Source: CAVYPR01 sp052145775
GTDB lineage: Bacteria; Actinomycetota; Acidimicrobiia; Acidimicrobiales; RAAP-2
Direction: 5' to 3'
Length of the DNA stretch: 15,662 bases
Assembly: GCA_052145775.1 (NCBI GenBank)
Contig: JBKQNY010000122.1
Coordinates: forward strand, 1-15,662
Shown here piece after piece: positions 14,835 through 15,662 of this stretch. Positions within the stretch are counted from its first letter, which is position 1; each line of letters starts with the position of its first letter. The notes beneath the pieces are model-generated. The model did no database searches. It was not told the DNA's origin and worked only from the letters and a program-made list of their open reading frames with translations. A program made the translations under genes and the position numbers.

Positions 14835-14931
14835 CGCGACGGCAAGAGCGGGGGGACAGCGCCCGGCGCTCAGTCTTGCCCTCTCCGGAGGGATGGGAAT
14901 CGCAAAGTGGGCCCTGACCTGCGGTTTCGAG

Positions 14932-14979
14932 TGGAGGCGATGGGACTCGAACCCACGAACCTCTTGACTGCCAGCCAAG
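14932..14979 (-). pseudogene. 3' half of a tRNA-Ala(GGC)-like gene; candidate att site
   Basis: On the minus strand, from 14979 to 14932, there is an anticodon stem-loop (CTTGG-CTGGCAG-TCAAG, anticodon GGC), a variable loop of six bases, a T-arm (GTGGG-TTCGAGT-CCCAT with the canonical TTCGA loop), the acceptor 3' strand CGCCTCC and discriminator A. Acceptor position 70 is U, as alanine identity (G3-U70) requires. No D-arm or 5' acceptor strand lies upstream: the next 80 bases on the 5' side are unrelated. This is what the far end of an element integrated at a tRNA 3' end looks like. The six-base variable loop (usually five) suggests a non-functional copy. Confidence 0.6.
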
Positions 14980-14981
14980 GG

Positions 14982-15027
14982 CTGGGGGTTCACACGGGTC
15001 CGTGCTAGTCCGCTGACCTGGGGGTTC
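14982..15027. repeat. 10-bp direct repeat flanking a palindrome next to the tRNA fragment
   Basis: CTGGGGGTTC occurs at 14982-14991 and 15018-15027, 36 bases apart. Between them, at 14993-15004, is the 12-base near-palindrome CACGG-GT-CCGTG. This may be a recombinase or accessory-factor site next to the candidate att core. Confidence 0.45.
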
Positions 15028-15068
15028 TGTATGTCGGAGTTCGGCGCGGTCCGTGAAAGATTGCCCCC

Positions 15069-15116
15069 GTTGCTTACACCGTTGCTTACACCGTTGCTTA
15101 CACCGTTGCTTACATT
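15069..15116. repeat. Four tandem 12-bp repeats (GTTGCTTACACC)
   Basis: Units at 15069-15080, 15081-15092, 15093-15104 and 15105-15116 are identical except for the last two bases of the fourth. There is no spacer, so it is not a CRISPR. It lies about 90 bases inward of the tRNA fragment, in non-coding sequence. It resembles an iterated protein-binding site, either integrase arm-type sites or an iteron/operator. Confidence 0.8.
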
Positions 15117-15377
15117 CTGGACCCCCGACCGGCGGCCGCCGGGCGGCTCGCGTGGTTAGCAACGAGTGGACCTTCGAAGGTGGGGGAGTGCGCAGGGGCT
15201 GGGCGCTTCCTGTGGCTCCGGCACTCGGTCCGCGGCAGCGATGCGATCGATCTCGATCTCATGGACGGTATCGCTGGCCAATCCCTCGATACCTACAAGT
15301 CGGCTCGCTCCAGCGGGTCCACGCATAGTCTGGTTGACCACCGTCGCCACCGGGCAACCCGGGCCGCTTCCCGTCGG
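15117..15377. other. Non-coding stretch between the 12-bp repeats and the nucleotidyltransferase end
   Basis: A 64-codon minus-strand frame (15350-15156, GTG start) contains DTVHEIEIDRIAAADRVPEP but has no recognisable family or RBS. Nothing else is seen. Confidence 0.35.
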
Positions 15378-15662
15378 TCACTCGATCCCAACCACGCGTG
15401 CGGCAAGCGCCTGAATCCGCAGCCATCGGCGCCTGGCTCCATCCGGGCTCAAGCCACCTTGCCGCGTGATCGCATTCTGGAACGCCGAGGTGCTCTTGTC
15501 CGAGCTGACCGTGAGCTCTCTCAGGAGGGCGCCGGCCTCGAGCATTTCCCCCGAGGCGAAGACCCGGGGTTCCACGTTCGCAGCGGATGCAACCTCGAGG
15601 CATCGCCAGACGTCGAACGCGTCTCGGTCCGCTACCCTGTCCCTCCAAGCGAAGACCTTCAG
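15378..15662 (-). CDS. C-terminal end of a probable nucleotidyltransferase (AbiEii/MNT-like), partial
   Basis: The minus-strand frame is open from the window edge to TGA at 15380-15378, giving the last 94 residues of a gene. The first visible part, KVFAWRDRVADRDAFDVWRC, matches the pattern K-x-x-AxRDR-x-x-x-RDAxDLW found in the C-terminal half of nucleotidyltransferase AbiEii-type toxins and related minimal nucleotidyltransferase-fold proteins. The catalytic GS-x-x-x-D-x-D motif would lie outside the window, so activity cannot be judged. In type IV toxin-antitoxin or abortive-infection pairs the partner antitoxin (AbiEi) gene normally lies upstream, also outside the window. Composition is high-GC and the frame looks intact. 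Confidence 0.6.
   Translation of the reverse strand: MKVFAWRDRVADRDAFDVWRCLEVASAANVEPRVFASGEMLEAGALLRELTVSSDKSTSAFQNAITRQGGLSPDGARRRWLRIQALAARVVGIE

Noticed and set aside
15069..15116. Possible CRISPR array
   Set aside because: The repeats are only 12 bases and directly adjacent, with no spacers and no cas genes.

Overview
The window is high-G+C DNA with Shine-Dalgarno starts and protein families typical of actinobacteria: DUF1269, DUF2252, HdeD/DUF308, a CLC channel and a Thr/Pro-linker lipoprotein. An Acidimicrobiia-like or other soil/aquatic actinomycete is a plausible source, but that is inference. The gene content is accessory: small membrane and stress-related genes, many of them broken, then an insertion sequence, then what looks like the edge of an integrated element.

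Left part (1-4034). A truncated minus-strand gene enters at the left edge. Four minus-strand genes follow: a 14-TM DHA2-type MFS exporter, a carboxymuconolactone-decarboxylase-like protein, a DUF1269 pseudogene (one frameshift plus one amber stop) and a four-TM potassium channel. A perfect 7-bp-stem hairpin sits between the DUF1269 pseudogene and the next gene.

Middle (4250-9480). On the plus strand are a small membrane protein, a FUSC-type membrane protein split by an in-frame TGA at codon 31, and an HdeD-family protein with a very strong RBS. On the minus strand are a frameshifted DUF1345-like membrane protein and an intact DUF2252 protein, whose 5' flank is an N-terminal fragment of a cation/proton antiporter. 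An intact plus-strand DUF1269 paralogue (about 70% identical to the broken copy) begins at 9479.

Right part (10092-15662). A CLC chloride channel has a frameshift and loses its 3' half; a short fragment resembling the sugar-isomerase (SIS) motif of phosphoglucose/phosphomannose isomerase follows. A complete IS21-family element (11097-13494, istA/istB, 23-bp-periodic ends, 5-bp GGCTC target duplication) lies inside a restored 93-codon reading frame. Beyond it are a lipoprotein, a small XRE regulator, a 3' half of a tRNA-Ala(GGC)-like gene, four tandem 12-bp repeats, and the C-terminal end of a probable AbiEii-type nucleotidyltransferase.

The most interesting reading is that the tRNA 3' fragment and the adjacent iterated repeats form one end (att site plus arm-type repeats) of a tRNA-targeting integrative element that continues to the right. 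The left side would then be a decaying ion-transport/stress region with at least six damaged genes. Three of the lesions are single-base indels in GC-rich runs and could be sequencing errors; the nonsense codons, truncations and IS insertion could not easily be.
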